Shown in pieces: positions 53,734 to 62,748 of a stretch of 64,000 nt of DNA. How positions within the stretch are numbered: position 1 is the stretch's first letter; each line of letters opens with the position of its first letter. The notes under the pieces are model-generated. The model saw only the letters and a program-made list of their open reading frames with translations, did no database searches and was not told where the DNA came from. A program made the translations under genes and the position numbers. Origin of the DNA: Desulfuromonas versatilis (lineage in GTDB: Bacteria > Desulfobacterota > Desulfuromonadia > Desulfuromonadales > NIT-T3); NCBI RefSeq assembly GCF_019704135.1, contig NZ_AP024355.1, positions 3,218,001-3,282,000 of the forward strand, written 5' to 3'.

Positions 53734-55170
53734 CTACTGGAGCACCACCTCGTAGGTCAGAGCCCAGACTCGGTTATTCCCCACATTCAGCACCGCATTC
53801 CCCGGCAGGCCGACCTCGATGGTCGCTCCAGAAATCCCGGCCACATCGGTCGAGTTGATGGCGTCGCCGACAACGGTGGTCGCGTTAGCAAACAGGGTGG
53901 TCTCTTCGGCGGGAGTCAGCGGCACTCCCCCGAAGGAACTTGTGTTCATGGTGCCGACCCTGAGGGTCCCAGGCACGTAACCGAAGGCCGGGTCGAGGAC
54001 ATCGACAAAGCGCACATCGTTGGTGGCGCTCTGGTCGCTGAACAGGTAGACCATAAACTTGATGCGGGTCCCCTTCGGCAGGCGGATGCCGTGGGGGATC
54101 CAGGTGCCGCCCTGGTCGAAAGCCTGTTTGGTGAGGGACACGGCGGCATTGCCGTCGATCAGTTTGATGGTGTCCCCGCCCTTGCCCACCGCATAGGCGA
54201 AGGTGCCCGGAGCCACTACGGACAAGCCCTGCAGGTCTTTCTTGGTGATCACCCCCGACTGCGGGGACAGGCTCCAGGTCGAGCCGCCGTCGCCGGTCTG
54301 GATGATGGTCCCCTTGCCGCCCACCGCGTAGCCGATGCCGCCGCCGGCCGAAAAATCGACGGCATTCAGGTCATCTCCCGTAGGTGAGGCGACCGGACTC
54401 CAGGTTTTGCCGTTGCTGGTGCGATAAATCATCCCGCCATCGCCGACGGCGATGGCCTGCTTGTCGGTCAGCATGGCGATGGAGTAGAAACTGAACAACC
54501 CGCCGGGCCCCTGGTTTTCCCAGGTCGCCCCGCCGTCTTCGGTGCGCAGAATCGTCCCGCTGGCACCGACCGTGTAGCCGATGTCATCCGTGTGAATGCC
54601 GTTGCCGTCGTTGTAGAAAAACACATCGTACAGTTTGACGGTCGCTCCGGTGGTGTTGAGCTCGCTCCAGTTTGCGCCCCCGTCCGTGGTCCGTAAAAAA
54701 TTCCCCCCGCCGCCAACCGCATAGCCGATCTGGCTGTTTACAGGCAGGGCGGGATTGGGGAAATGCACCGCCATCAGCTGATTGCTGCCTGGGGTGGCAG
54801 GAGAAATGGTCGGCCCCCCGGAGGCATTGGTAATTTTGGTAATCAGCCCGCCGTTACCCACGGCAAACCCTGTGTTGTTGTTAATAAAGTGGATGCCGTT
54901 GAGGCTGGCGCCGGCATAGCCGATGTAGGTCCAGGACGCCCCCCCGTTGGTGGTGCGGAACATGAAGCCGGCGTCGGCGGCAACGAACCCGACCTGGTCA
55001 CTGACCGGGAAATGAACAGCATTGAGGTGATCCCCGTAGGGCGTGGGGATGGGTATCCACACCGCCCACAAGGAGGAAGGGATGCCCCACAGCACAGCAG
55101 CCAGAAGGCACTGGGCCAGGATGCGGGGCAGCCCGGTGGGTTTTGGGAGGGATAACTCATTCTTCTTCAT
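53734..55170 (-). CDS. Secreted YCF48-like beta-propeller protein with DUF11-like C-terminus (copy 1)
   Basis: 478 residues with a signal peptide (AQCLLAAVLWGIPSSLWAVW). Propeller units include LNAVHFPVSDQVGFVAADAG, TGFAVGNGGLITKITNASGG, GYAVGGGGNFLRTTDGGANW and GYTVGASGTILRTEDGGATW. The C-terminal domain (IRLPKGTRIKFMVYLFSDQS ... NNRVWALTYEVVLQ) matches that of the neighbouring copy. It is the first surface-protein gene after the HD-GYP gene, 41 bp downstream, so it is probably transcribed from the riboswitch leader. YCF48 repeats are known from photosystem assembly factors in cyanobacteria, but in heterotrophs they occur in many exported proteins of unknown role. Confidence 0.82.
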   Translation of the reverse strand: MKKNELSLPKPTGLPRILAQCLLAAVLWGIPSSLWAVWIPIPTPYGDHLNAVHFPVSDQVGFVAADAGFMFRTTNGGASWTYIGYAGASLNGIHFINNNTGFAVGNGGLITKITNASGGPTISPATPGSNQLMAVHFPNPALPVNSQIGYAVGGGGNFLRTTDGGANWSELNTTGATVKLYDVFFYNDGNGIHTDDIGYTVGASGTILRTEDGGATWENQGPGGLFSFYSIAMLTDKQAIAVGDGGMIYRTSNGKTWSPVASPTGDDLNAVDFSAGGGIGYAVGGKGTIIQTGDGGSTWSLSPQSGVITKKDLQGLSVVAPGTFAYAVGKGGDTIKLIDGNAAVSLTKQAFDQGGTWIPHGIRLPKGTRIKFMVYLFSDQSATNDVRFVDVLDPAFGYVPGTLRVGTMNTSSFGGVPLTPAEETTLFANATTVVGDAINSTDVAGISGATIEVGLPGNAVLNVGNNRVWALTYEVVLQ

Positions 55171-55211
55171 TTACTGAATACCCTGTTTATCCGGCCTACT
55201 TTCGCTTTTTA

Positions 55212-56735
55212 TTACTGTTCGCCCGCGTTCAGAATCTTCAGAAACGCCTCCACCACCTGCGGGTCGAACTGGCTCCCCGCTCCCCGGCGCAACTCGGCGA
55301 CGGCGGCGGCCTTGCCAATCCCTTTGCGGTAGGGGCGGTCGGCCATCATCGCGTCGTAGGCGTCGAGCACCGCGACGATGCGGGCCTGGACGGGGATCTG
55401 CTCGCCCGCTTTGCCAAAAGGGTACCCCTGGCCGTCGAAACGCTCGTGATGCATCTCGATAACCGGGATGACCGGAGCCAGAAAGGTCATGCCGCGGATG
55501 ATGTCGCCCCCTTTGCGGCAGTGTTCTTTCATGACCGCAAACTCTTCCTCGGTGAGTCGGCTGGGCTTCTGCAGTATCACCTCGGGGACGCCGATCTTGC
55601 CGATGTCGTGCAGCACCGCGCCGAACAGCAAAATTTCAAGCTCCTGCCAATTCAGGTCCAGGGCCCGGCCCACGGGCTCAACGAACTTGAGCATGCCGTC
55701 GGCATGCTCGCCGGTGGTGTGGTCCTTGGCATCGAGCGCCTCGGCAAAAGCCAGCACCGCCTGGTAGGTGGACTCCCGCACCTCCCTGCTGGCCGCGTGA
55801 GCGGCATTGAGCCGGAGCACCAGTTGATCTGCGACGGTGGCGAGGAATTCTTCATCTTCAGCGCTGAATGGCTCCCGATTGACCCGGTTGCAGGCATTGA
55901 GCACCCCCATGGCCAATCGCCCCGCCCCGCCTGAATCAGCTTCGAGAAGCGGCACCGAGACGAAGGCATCGGCCTGGTAGCCACGGTGGACATTGGTCGG
56001 GATGCCGGGGTTGGGATCACGGGTGCAATAGCGCAAGGCCCACCCCTTTTCCGCCACCAGCCCGGCCACCCCCTCGCCCAGCCGGACCCTGCCGGCCTCG
56101 GGGGGGAAGGGCTGCAGGCCGACCGAAGCCACAATTTCCAGATCCCCCGCCTCTCTGTCCAGAAGCATCATGGAGACCCGCTGGGCGTCCAGTTCCGCGG
56201 CGACGAACCGCACGGCCGCCTCCTGCAGTTCCCGGGCATCCCTCGCGGCGTTGAGCGCCTGGTTGATCCGGGCCAGCCCCATCAGGCGCTTAACGGCCGT
56301 CTCCAACTGCTCGGCTCTCCGGGCCAAGGCTTCGGCCTGTTGCGCCTTGAGCTCTTTTTCCCTGCGTTTCTCAAAGGTTGTGCGCACCAGCGCCGAAACG
56401 GCGCCCAGATCAGCGAAGGGCTTGGTGAGATAGTCGGCGGCCCCCAGGCGCAGGGCCTCCACGGCCGTCTCCATGGAGCCGTGGCTGGTGATGAGCACCG
56501 CGTCGGTCTGGGGGTGGCTCCGCTTGATTTCCTCCAGCACCCGGGTGCCGCTCATATCCGGAAGCACCAGGTCGAGCAGCACCAGGGGGAAAGGCTCGCG
56601 GCAAAAGGCCTCCAGGGCCTCCCCACCACAGGTAACCGTGGTGACCTGGTACCCTTCGTCGCCAAGCAGCTCGCTCAACAACAGACAGACCGTCTCGTTA
56701 TCGTCCACAACCAGGATTCTCTGGGAATCGTCCAC
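55212..56735 (-). CDS. Response regulator with GAF and HD-GYP domains (cyclic dinucleotide phosphodiesterase)
   Basis: The start is set at GTG 56735 (AGAGGG ribosome-binding site), giving 507 residues, the same length and frame as the paralogue at 56995. Upstream in-frame starts lie inside the terminator. Receiver domain at 1-120 (LVVDDNETVCLLLSEL, LVLLDLVLPDMSGTRV, TKPF). GAF near 165-320. HD-GYP at 325-500 with TTGEHADG, HDIGKIGVPEVILQKPSR, HHERFDGQGYPFGKAGEQIP and AVLDAYDAMMADRPYR, all metal-binding residues present. It should hydrolyse c-di-GMP or 3',3'-cGAMP in the cytoplasm. It lies directly under the GEMM riboswitch, suggesting feedback. Confidence 0.92.
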   Translation of the reverse strand: MDDSQRILVVDDNETVCLLLSELLGDEGYQVTTVTCGGEALEAFCREPFPLVLLDLVLPDMSGTRVLEEIKRSHPQTDAVLITSHGSMETAVEALRLGAADYLTKPFADLGAVSALVRTTFEKRREKELKAQQAEALARRAEQLETAVKRLMGLARINQALNAARDARELQEAAVRFVAAELDAQRVSMMLLDREAGDLEIVASVGLQPFPPEAGRVRLGEGVAGLVAEKGWALRYCTRDPNPGIPTNVHRGYQADAFVSVPLLEADSGGAGRLAMGVLNACNRVNREPFSAEDEEFLATVADQLVLRLNAAHAASREVRESTYQAVLAFAEALDAKDHTTGEHADGMLKFVEPVGRALDLNWQELEILLFGAVLHDIGKIGVPEVILQKPSRLTEEEFAVMKEHCRKGGDIIRGMTFLAPVIPVIEMHHERFDGQGYPFGKAGEQIPVQARIVAVLDAYDAMMADRPYRKGIGKAAAVAELRRGAGSQFDPQVVEAFLKILNAGEQ

Positions 56736-56783
56736 GCTTGTCGCCCTCTGGCAGGTCCCGGTTCGCTCCCGGTCCCGCCGCAT

Positions 56784-56820
56784 AAACAAAACGCCCACCT
56801 TCTTTCCGAAGATGGGCGTC
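56784..56820 (-). terminator. Expression-platform terminator of the GEMM riboswitch
   Basis: ACGCCCATCTTC pairs with GAAGGTGGGCGT (12 bp with one T-G pair) around GGAAA, followed by TTTTGTTT. It lies 48 nt before the GTG start of the HD-GYP gene. Confidence 0.85.
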
Positions 56821-56948
56821 TGCCCTATTCCCCCAATTCATCCAGGGGGAATATGACGCGTCTCTCTTCGGCAACCCGGCTGTCCACCCTGCGGGGGACC
56901 CGTGGTTTTGCGCCGCCAGATCGCTCTGGCTTTGCTCTTTTCGGAGAG
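56821..56948 (-). promoter_or_regulatory. GEMM-I riboswitch with cyclic AMP-GMP (GEMM-Ib) signature
   Basis: On the minus strand: CTCTCC, AAAAGAGCAAA, the P2 hairpin GCCAGA-GCGA-TCTGGC (GNRA loop), GGCGCAAAACC, a second GC-rich arm, and GCCGGGTTGCCGAAGAGAG closing P1. The layout equals the riboswitch at 29047-29172, with which it shares the AGAGCGATCTGG hairpin. The base equivalent to Vc2 G20 is A (AGAGCAAA, position 56936); this change marks the GEMM-Ib group that binds 3',3'-cGAMP in Geobacter and relatives. A further stem TATTCCCCC/GGGGGAATA (56826-56853) lies between aptamer and terminator and could be an alternative fold. It begins only about 45 bp after the stop of the upstream HD-GYP gene. 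Confidence 0.85.
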
Positions 56949-56994
56949 TTGGTGAACCAGCCGCCGCCGGCGGCTGAAAATCAGCACTGTTTTC

Positions 56995-58518
56995 CTACAT
57001 GGGAAATTCTTTCAGCATGGCCAAAAACACCTCGACCACCACCGGGTCGAACTGGCTCCCCCTCCCCTCGCTCAACTGCCCCAGGGCCTGGACCCGGGTC
57101 AGGGGACGACGGTAGGGGCGCTCGGCGGTCATCGCGTCAAAGGCATCGAGCACCGCCACGATCCGGGCCTCGAGGGGGATCGCCTCCCCGGCCAGCCCCT
57201 TGGGATAACCGCTGCCGTCGAACCACTCATGATGCGCCTCGATAATCGGAACCACCGGCGCCATGAAGGTCATCGACCGCAGAATGTCCCTGCCGACCCG
57301 GGTGTGGTTTTGCATGATCTGGAATTCTTCGGGGGAGAGTTCGGCAGGCTTCTGGAGGATGCGTTCGGGCACCCCGATCTTGCCGATGTCGTGCAGCACC
57401 GCCGCGTAGCGCAGGATCTCGGTCCGCTCCTCGGGCAGACCCAGCCGTTCGGCCATCGGTTCGGCATAGCGGAGCATTCCGCCACTGTGCTCACCGGAAG
57501 TGGCGTCCTTGGCCTCGAGGGCCTCGGCCAGGGCGAGGATGGCCTGGTAGTGGGTGTCCTTGAGCTCGCGGTTCACCGCCATGGCGTTGTCGATGGCCAC
57601 GGCGATCTGGGAGCCGAGGGTGTCGACGAACTGCAGGTCCTCTTCGCTAAACGGCTCACCGCTGGCCTTGTTGCTGACGTTGATCACCCCGATGACCTCG
57701 CGGTCGCCCTTGATGGGGACGCTGATTATCAGGGGGGTGGAGACAAAGGTGGAGGTCCGGTAGCGGCCCTCGCCTGTAGGAGCCAGATCGGCCTGGGTCA
57801 TCTGCTCCTCGGAGATCAGGGCCTTGCCTTTCTGGGCCACCCAGCCGGCCACCCCCTCTCCCAACCGGCAGCGGGCACCTTTGACCTTGTCGGGGTCGAT
57901 GCCGTGACTGGCCTTTATTTTCAGCTCCCCGGTGCGCTTTTCCAGCAGCATCAGGGAAACCCGCTCGGCATCGACCTCGCGGGCCACCAGCTGTACGGAA
58001 AACTGCAGCAGTTCCTTGAGATCGAGGATCGAATACAGCGAGCGGCTCAACTCGTTCAGGGAACTCAGGCGCTTGACCGCCGTTTCCAGTTGACGGCTCT
58101 TGCTGAGGATCTGCCGGTAGAGCCACTCCTTCTCTTCGATCCTGCGACGCTTGCTGAAGGTCTCGCGAACCAGGTTGGTCACCTGTTCGAGGTTGTCGAA
58201 AGGCTTGGTCAAATAGTCGGCGGCTCCCAGACGCAGCGCTTCGATTGCCGATTCCATGGTGCCGTGGCTGGTGATCATCACGGCATCGGTCTGCTGGGAT
58301 AACTGTTTGATGGCCTTGAGAACTTCGGTTCCGCTGATCCCCGGCAGCATCAAATCGAGCAGCACCAAAGGGAAGGGATTCTGCTGAAAAGAATCCAAGG
58401 CGGCTTCCCCGCTCAAGGCCGTGGATACCTCGTACCCTTCAGTCTCCAGCACCTCACTGAGCAGGGCGCAGATCATTTCGTTGTCATCGACAACCAGGAT
58501 CCTATGCCGTTCGGCCAT
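56995..58518 (-). CDS. Response regulator with GAF and HD-GYP domains (paralogue)
   Basis: 507 residues from the ATG 58518 (GGAGGG ribosome-binding site). Receiver: RILVVDDNEMICALLSEVLE, LVLLDLMLPGISGTEVL, YLTKPFDN. GAF region at about 165-320 (RLGEGVAGWVAQKGKALISE, VIGVINVSNKASGEPFSEED). HD-GYP: TSGEHSGGMLRYAEPMAERL, HDIGKIGVPERILQKPAELS, HHEWFDGSGYPKGLAGEAIP, AVLDAFDAMTAERPYR. All catalytic positions are kept. It is a clear duplicate of the gene at 55212, and the riboswitch lies between the two. It has its own 700-bp upstream region, so it may be expressed independently of the ligand. Confidence 0.93.
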   Translation of the reverse strand: MAERHRILVVDDNEMICALLSEVLETEGYEVSTALSGEAALDSFQQNPFPLVLLDLMLPGISGTEVLKAIKQLSQQTDAVMITSHGTMESAIEALRLGAADYLTKPFDNLEQVTNLVRETFSKRRRIEEKEWLYRQILSKSRQLETAVKRLSSLNELSRSLYSILDLKELLQFSVQLVAREVDAERVSLMLLEKRTGELKIKASHGIDPDKVKGARCRLGEGVAGWVAQKGKALISEEQMTQADLAPTGEGRYRTSTFVSTPLIISVPIKGDREVIGVINVSNKASGEPFSEEDLQFVDTLGSQIAVAIDNAMAVNRELKDTHYQAILALAEALEAKDATSGEHSGGMLRYAEPMAERLGLPEERTEILRYAAVLHDIGKIGVPERILQKPAELSPEEFQIMQNHTRVGRDILRSMTFMAPVVPIIEAHHEWFDGSGYPKGLAGEAIPLEARIVAVLDAFDAMTAERPYRRPLTRVQALGQLSEGRGSQFDPVVVEVFLAMLKEFPM

Positions 58519-59222
58519 GAACCCTCCGGAATTTTCGCGGTGCGTTACAGCAGTCCAACAAACACCAGCCATTGCTACCCGAGAGAGAACCTCGAAGCCG
58601 TCGCCCCCGGGGTTCCTCCAGCCGTCCCCTCAGAAATAGACCTGATCAAAGCCCTCCTTCTACGGCTGGAGTTCGGCGCCGGAGATTCTTCAGGTCAACC
58701 ATCAATAACAAAGGGCTATTTCTCTCATTTGTTTTTGTAATTCTTTAAACTTTTTATTGAAGATATTTTGAACCAAAATACTATGTTTTCTATTTCTCTT
58801 CAAATTAAATCTTCGAAAAACCTCGAAAACATGACCACTTCAGAGAGAATTTGAAATTTTTGACATAAAAAATTTCATGCCAGAAATATGCCGGTTTTTT
58901 ATATTCACCTGCATTCGGAGGGTCCAGAGTTTGTCTCGAGAGGCCGGTCCCTTAATTGGATTTCTCTATTCCCCCGATTTTCCAGCCCCGACAGAAGATC
59001 TCGAGAAAGGCACAGAGGCAGCCGGATTGGTTGCCGCCGGGGAAAAACCGGTATGCGAACACCGGCGGGTCCAGCCGGAACATGCCATGGCCTTTTCAGG
59101 GGGGAAAATGGTGAAATAACGGACTATGGGTCAGGATGGACGGGGACAACCTGTCGGGGCGGGGCGGGCGGGATCGGGCAAGTCAACCACCAGCGGGGCG
59201 GCCGAGCGGGCGAGGAGCGGCG
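58519..59222. other. Intergenic region between the HD-GYP gene and livF
   Basis: About 700 bp. The segment at about 58700-58870 is strongly AT-rich and likely holds the leftward promoter for the HD-GYP gene; no clean -35/-10 pair stands out. A short stem CCGGT/ACCGG followed on the minus strand by TTTTT (59043-59065) may weakly terminate the liv operon. Open frames here have no gene-like features. Confidence 0.45.
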
Positions 59223-59939
59223 TCAGTGCCCGCCCCCGCCGAGGTAGGCGTTCTGCACGTCGGGGTTGGCGAGGAGGTTTTCGGCGCTGTCCTCGAGCAC
59301 CACCCGGCCGACTTCGAGCACGTAGCCGCGATGGGCCAGGCGCAGGGCGGCGCGGGCGTTCTGCTCGACCAGCACGACGGTCAGGCCCGACTGATTGATC
59401 TCCTGCAGGGTCTTGAAGATCGCCTTGACCAAAATGGGCGCCAGTCCCAGCGAGGGTTCGTCGAGCAGCAGGATGCGCGGCTTGGCCATCAACGCCCGGC
59501 CGATGGCGAGCATCTGCTGCTCGCCCCCCGAGAGGGTGCCGGCCAGTTGGGAGCGGCGCTGGGCGAGCACGGGGAAGAGCTGGTAGATCCACTCTTCGGT
59601 CTGCTTGATGTGGGCCAGGTCGCGGTTGGTGAAGGAGCCGAGCTTGAGGTTCTCGTGCACGGTCAGGGTGCCAAAAACCCGCCGCCCCTCGGGAACCTGG
59701 GCCACCCCGGCCGCAACGATCTTGTGGGCGGGCATTTTGCTGAGTTCCATGCCGTCGAAGACGATGCTGCCGCCCGAGGCCTTGACCAGGCCGCTGATGC
59801 TCATCAGGGTGGTCGATTTGCCGGCCCCGTTGGCCCCCAGGACGCTGACGATTTCGCCCTCGTTGACGTGCAGGTTGATGCCGTGCAGGGCCTCGACGTT
59901 GCCGTATTTGACGTGCAGGTCTTTTATTTCGAGAAACAT
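59223..59939 (-). CDS. livF: Branched-chain amino-acid ABC transporter ATP-binding protein LivF
   Basis: A 238-residue ABC ATPase with Walker A GANGAGKSTT, signature LSGGEQQMLAIGRALMAKPR, Walker B ILLLDEPSLGL and the switch His in VVLVEQNARAAL (here the usual loop has Q/N). The protein size and end match LivF. It powers leucine/isoleucine/valine-type uptake together with LivG at the cytoplasmic face. Last gene of livKHMGF; separated from livG by a 100-bp gap with strong inverted repeats. Confidence 0.95.
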   Translation of the reverse strand: MFLEIKDLHVKYGNVEALHGINLHVNEGEIVSVLGANGAGKSTTLMSISGLVKASGGSIVFDGMELSKMPAHKIVAAGVAQVPEGRRVFGTLTVHENLKLGSFTNRDLAHIKQTEEWIYQLFPVLAQRRSQLAGTLSGGEQQMLAIGRALMAKPRILLLDEPSLGLAPILVKAIFKTLQEINQSGLTVVLVEQNARAALRLAHRGYVLEVGRVVLEDSAENLLANPDVQNAYLGGGGH

Positions 59940-59959
59940 GTTGAAACCTTAAAATTAAA

Positions 59960-60029
59960 GCCCCGGCCGCAATTCATCTGACCGATCGGTCCGATCCGAC
60001 GGATCAGTCGGATCCGACGCGGCCGGGGC
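59960..60029. repeat. Nested inverted repeats between livG and livF
   Basis: An outer perfect 11-bp stem GCCCCGGCCGC/GCGGCCGGGGC (59960-59970 and 60019-60029) encloses the palindromes GACCGATCGGTC and GTCGGATCCGAC and a GATCCGAC/GTCGGATC pair. It would form a large RNA hairpin in the liv transcript; no T run follows. Confidence 0.85.
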
Positions 60030-60040
60030 GGCCTTGATTA

Positions 60041-60795
<755 letters not shown>

Positions 60796-60799
<4 letters not shown>

Positions 60800-61758
60800 G
60801 AGGCTTTCCCCCCTTCCCCCTTGAGGCCGAGGAATTTGAATTTTCGCGGGCCGGGCGGCAAAATCCCCTGGGTGCGCACCACCATCATGACCATCATCAC
60901 CAGGCCGAAGACCAGCATGCGGCCGCTGGCGAAGCCGCGGAACATCTCGGGCAGGCCGATGATCAAAAAGGTGCCGAGCAGCACCCCGGCCATGTTACCG
61001 GCGCCGCCGAGGATGACGATCATGAACACCACCACCGACTCCCAGAAGCTGAAGGACTCGGGGGAGATGATGCTCATCTTGGCGGCGAACAGGTTGCCGG
61101 CCATCCCCGCCCAGGCGGCGCCGACCACGAAGGCGGCCAGCCGGTAGCGGCCGGTGTTGATGCCGCTGCCCTCGGCGGCCACGGCGTCCTCACGCAGGTA
61201 GTTGAGGGCGCGGCCGAAGCGCGAGTGGTGCAGGCGGTGGAACAGAAACAGGGTGATCGCGACGAAACCCCAGATCAGCCAGAAAAACTCGTGGGGGCGG
61301 CGGATCCGGAAGCCGAAGATCTCGGGGCGGTCGATGCCGAAGATGCCGTTGGGGCCGCCGGTGATGCCGAAGACGTCGTTGATCAGGGCGATGCGGATGA
61401 TCTCGCCGATGCCGACGGTAACGATCAGCAGATAGTCGCCGCGCAGGTGGATGACCGGGCGGGCGATCAGCACCGCGAACAGCCCGGCGGCCACGGCGCT
61501 GGCCGGCAGGGCCCAGAGGATCGGCACGTCGAACTGGGTGTTGAGAATCGCGCCGCAGTAGGCGCCCACCGCGTAGAAGGCGGCGTGGCCCATGTTGTAC
61601 ATGCCGGCGTCGCCGAGGATCACGTTGAGGCTCAGCGCCAGCAGGGCGTAGAGCCCGACGCTGTTGAGCACGTCGACCCAGTAGGCGTTGAGGTAGGCCG
61701 GCGAGGTGACCAGCACCAGGGCGAGGATGGCGTAAATCAGGTTCCTGCGGTTCATCAT
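60796..61758 (-). CDS. livM: Branched-chain amino-acid ABC transporter permease LivM
   Basis: Start at the ATG 61758 for MMNRRNLIYAILALVLVTSP, 320 residues; the open frame further upstream is only the shadow of livH. Eight or so membrane helices and the family blocks LSLNVILGDAGMYNMGHAAF, HLRGDYLLIVTVGIGEIIRI and VFMIVILGGAGNMAGVLLGT. The start overlaps the livH stop by 4 bp. Forms the membrane channel with LivH. Confidence 0.95.
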
Positions 61759-62660
61759 ATCTTCTCGGCCACCCTTTCTCCCAGCAAGCCCTTGGGGCGC
61801 ACGATGAGGATGGCGATCAGCACCACGAAGGCGATGGCGTCCTTCCAGGCCACCGAGATGTAGGCTGCGCCGAGGGCCTCGATGACCCCGAGCAACAGCC
61901 CGCCGACCATGGCGCCAGGGATGTTGCCGATGCCGCCGAGGATCGCCGCGGTGAAGGCCTTGAGCCCGTAGATCCAACCCATGGTGAAGTTGATCTGCCC
62001 GTAATAGAGCCCGACCATCAGCCCCGCCGAACCGCCCAGGGCCGGGCCGATGAGAAACACCAGCATGATCACCCGGTCGACGTTGATCCCCATCAGCTTG
62101 GCCGCGCCCTGGTCGATGGCCGCGGCGCGGATGGCGGTGCCGACGCGGGTCTTCTGGGTGAACAGGTAGAGGGCGGCCATCATCACCAGCGACACCACCA
62201 GGATCAGGATGCGCATCAGCGGGATGTAGACGCCGAAGATCTCGATAGTGGTGCGCGGCAGCACGTCCTGGGGGTAGACGTAGAACTTGGCGCCGTAGAT
62301 CAGCATGATCGAGTTCTGCAGAAAGATCGAGGCGCCCAGCGCCGAGACCACCGCCGAGAGCCGCGGCGACTCGCGCAGCGGGCGGTAGGCGGTGCGCTCG
62401 AGCAGCATGCCGACGATGGCGACCAGGCCCATGACCATCAGCGCCAGGATCGAGGCGCCGGTGAAGGGCCCGACGTGGTCGCTAAGCCCCAGCGAGGTCA
62501 GCAGGGTCAGGCCGAGGTAGGCGCCCAGGGTGAACAGGTCGCCGTGGGCGAAGTTGATCAGCTTGAGCACGCCGTAGACCATGGTGTAACCCAGGGCGAT
62601 GAGGGCGTAGATCCCACCCACGGCCAGTCCGTTGGTCAGCTGTTGAAAAAACTCTTCCAT
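61755..62660 (-). CDS. livH: Branched-chain amino-acid ABC transporter permease LivH
   Basis: 301 residues with about eight membrane helices, starting MEEFFQQLTNGLAVGGIYAL and including ALGYTMVYGVLKLINFAHGD, GINVDRVIMLVFLIGPALGG and FTAAILGGIGNIPGAMVGGL. All are LivH hallmarks. Second gene of the operon after livK. Confidence 0.95.
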   Translation of the reverse strand: MEEFFQQLTNGLAVGGIYALIALGYTMVYGVLKLINFAHGDLFTLGAYLGLTLLTSLGLSDHVGPFTGASILALMVMGLVAIVGMLLERTAYRPLRESPRLSAVVSALGASIFLQNSIMLIYGAKFYVYPQDVLPRTTIEIFGVYIPLMRILILVVSLVMMAALYLFTQKTRVGTAIRAAAIDQGAAKLMGINVDRVIMLVFLIGPALGGSAGLMVGLYYGQINFTMGWIYGLKAFTAAILGGIGNIPGAMVGGLLLGVIEALGAAYISVAWKDAIAFVVLIAILIVRPKGLLGERVAEKI

Positions 62661-62685
62661 GAAACCTCGTTACCGGACAAATGGC

Positions 62686-62716
62686 GGGGAGCGGCCGTGT
62701 GGCAGGGCCGCTCCCC
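62686..62716. terminator. Strong hairpin between livK and livH (attenuator/processing stem)
   Basis: GGGGAGCGGCC and GGCCGCTCCCC form a perfect 11-bp stem with a 9-nt loop, 33 bp after the livK stop. There is no T run. Such stems commonly protect the binding-protein mRNA and lower expression of the permease genes. Confidence 0.55.
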
Positions 62717-62748
62717 GGGGTCAGGCTGAAGCAAAAGCCAGGGCAGAA

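Noticed and set aside
56736-56798. Longer start of the HD-GYP gene at 56798 or 56783
   Set aside because: These starts lie in or right after the terminator hairpin. The GTG at 56735 has a ribosome-binding site and gives the same 507-residue length as the paralogue.
58740-58870. A third GEMM riboswitch upstream of the first HD-GYP gene
   Set aside because: I looked for CGCAAAGCC-type and GNRA-hairpin signatures on the minus strand and found none.
58888-59247. 119-residue plus-strand open frame before livF
   Set aside because: Arg/Gly-rich translation of GC-rich spacer, overlapping the livF end, without gene features.
61759-61977. 73-residue N-terminal extension of LivM
   Set aside because: It overlaps livH in another frame and lacks family similarity. 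The ATG at 61758 forms the normal 4-bp overlap.
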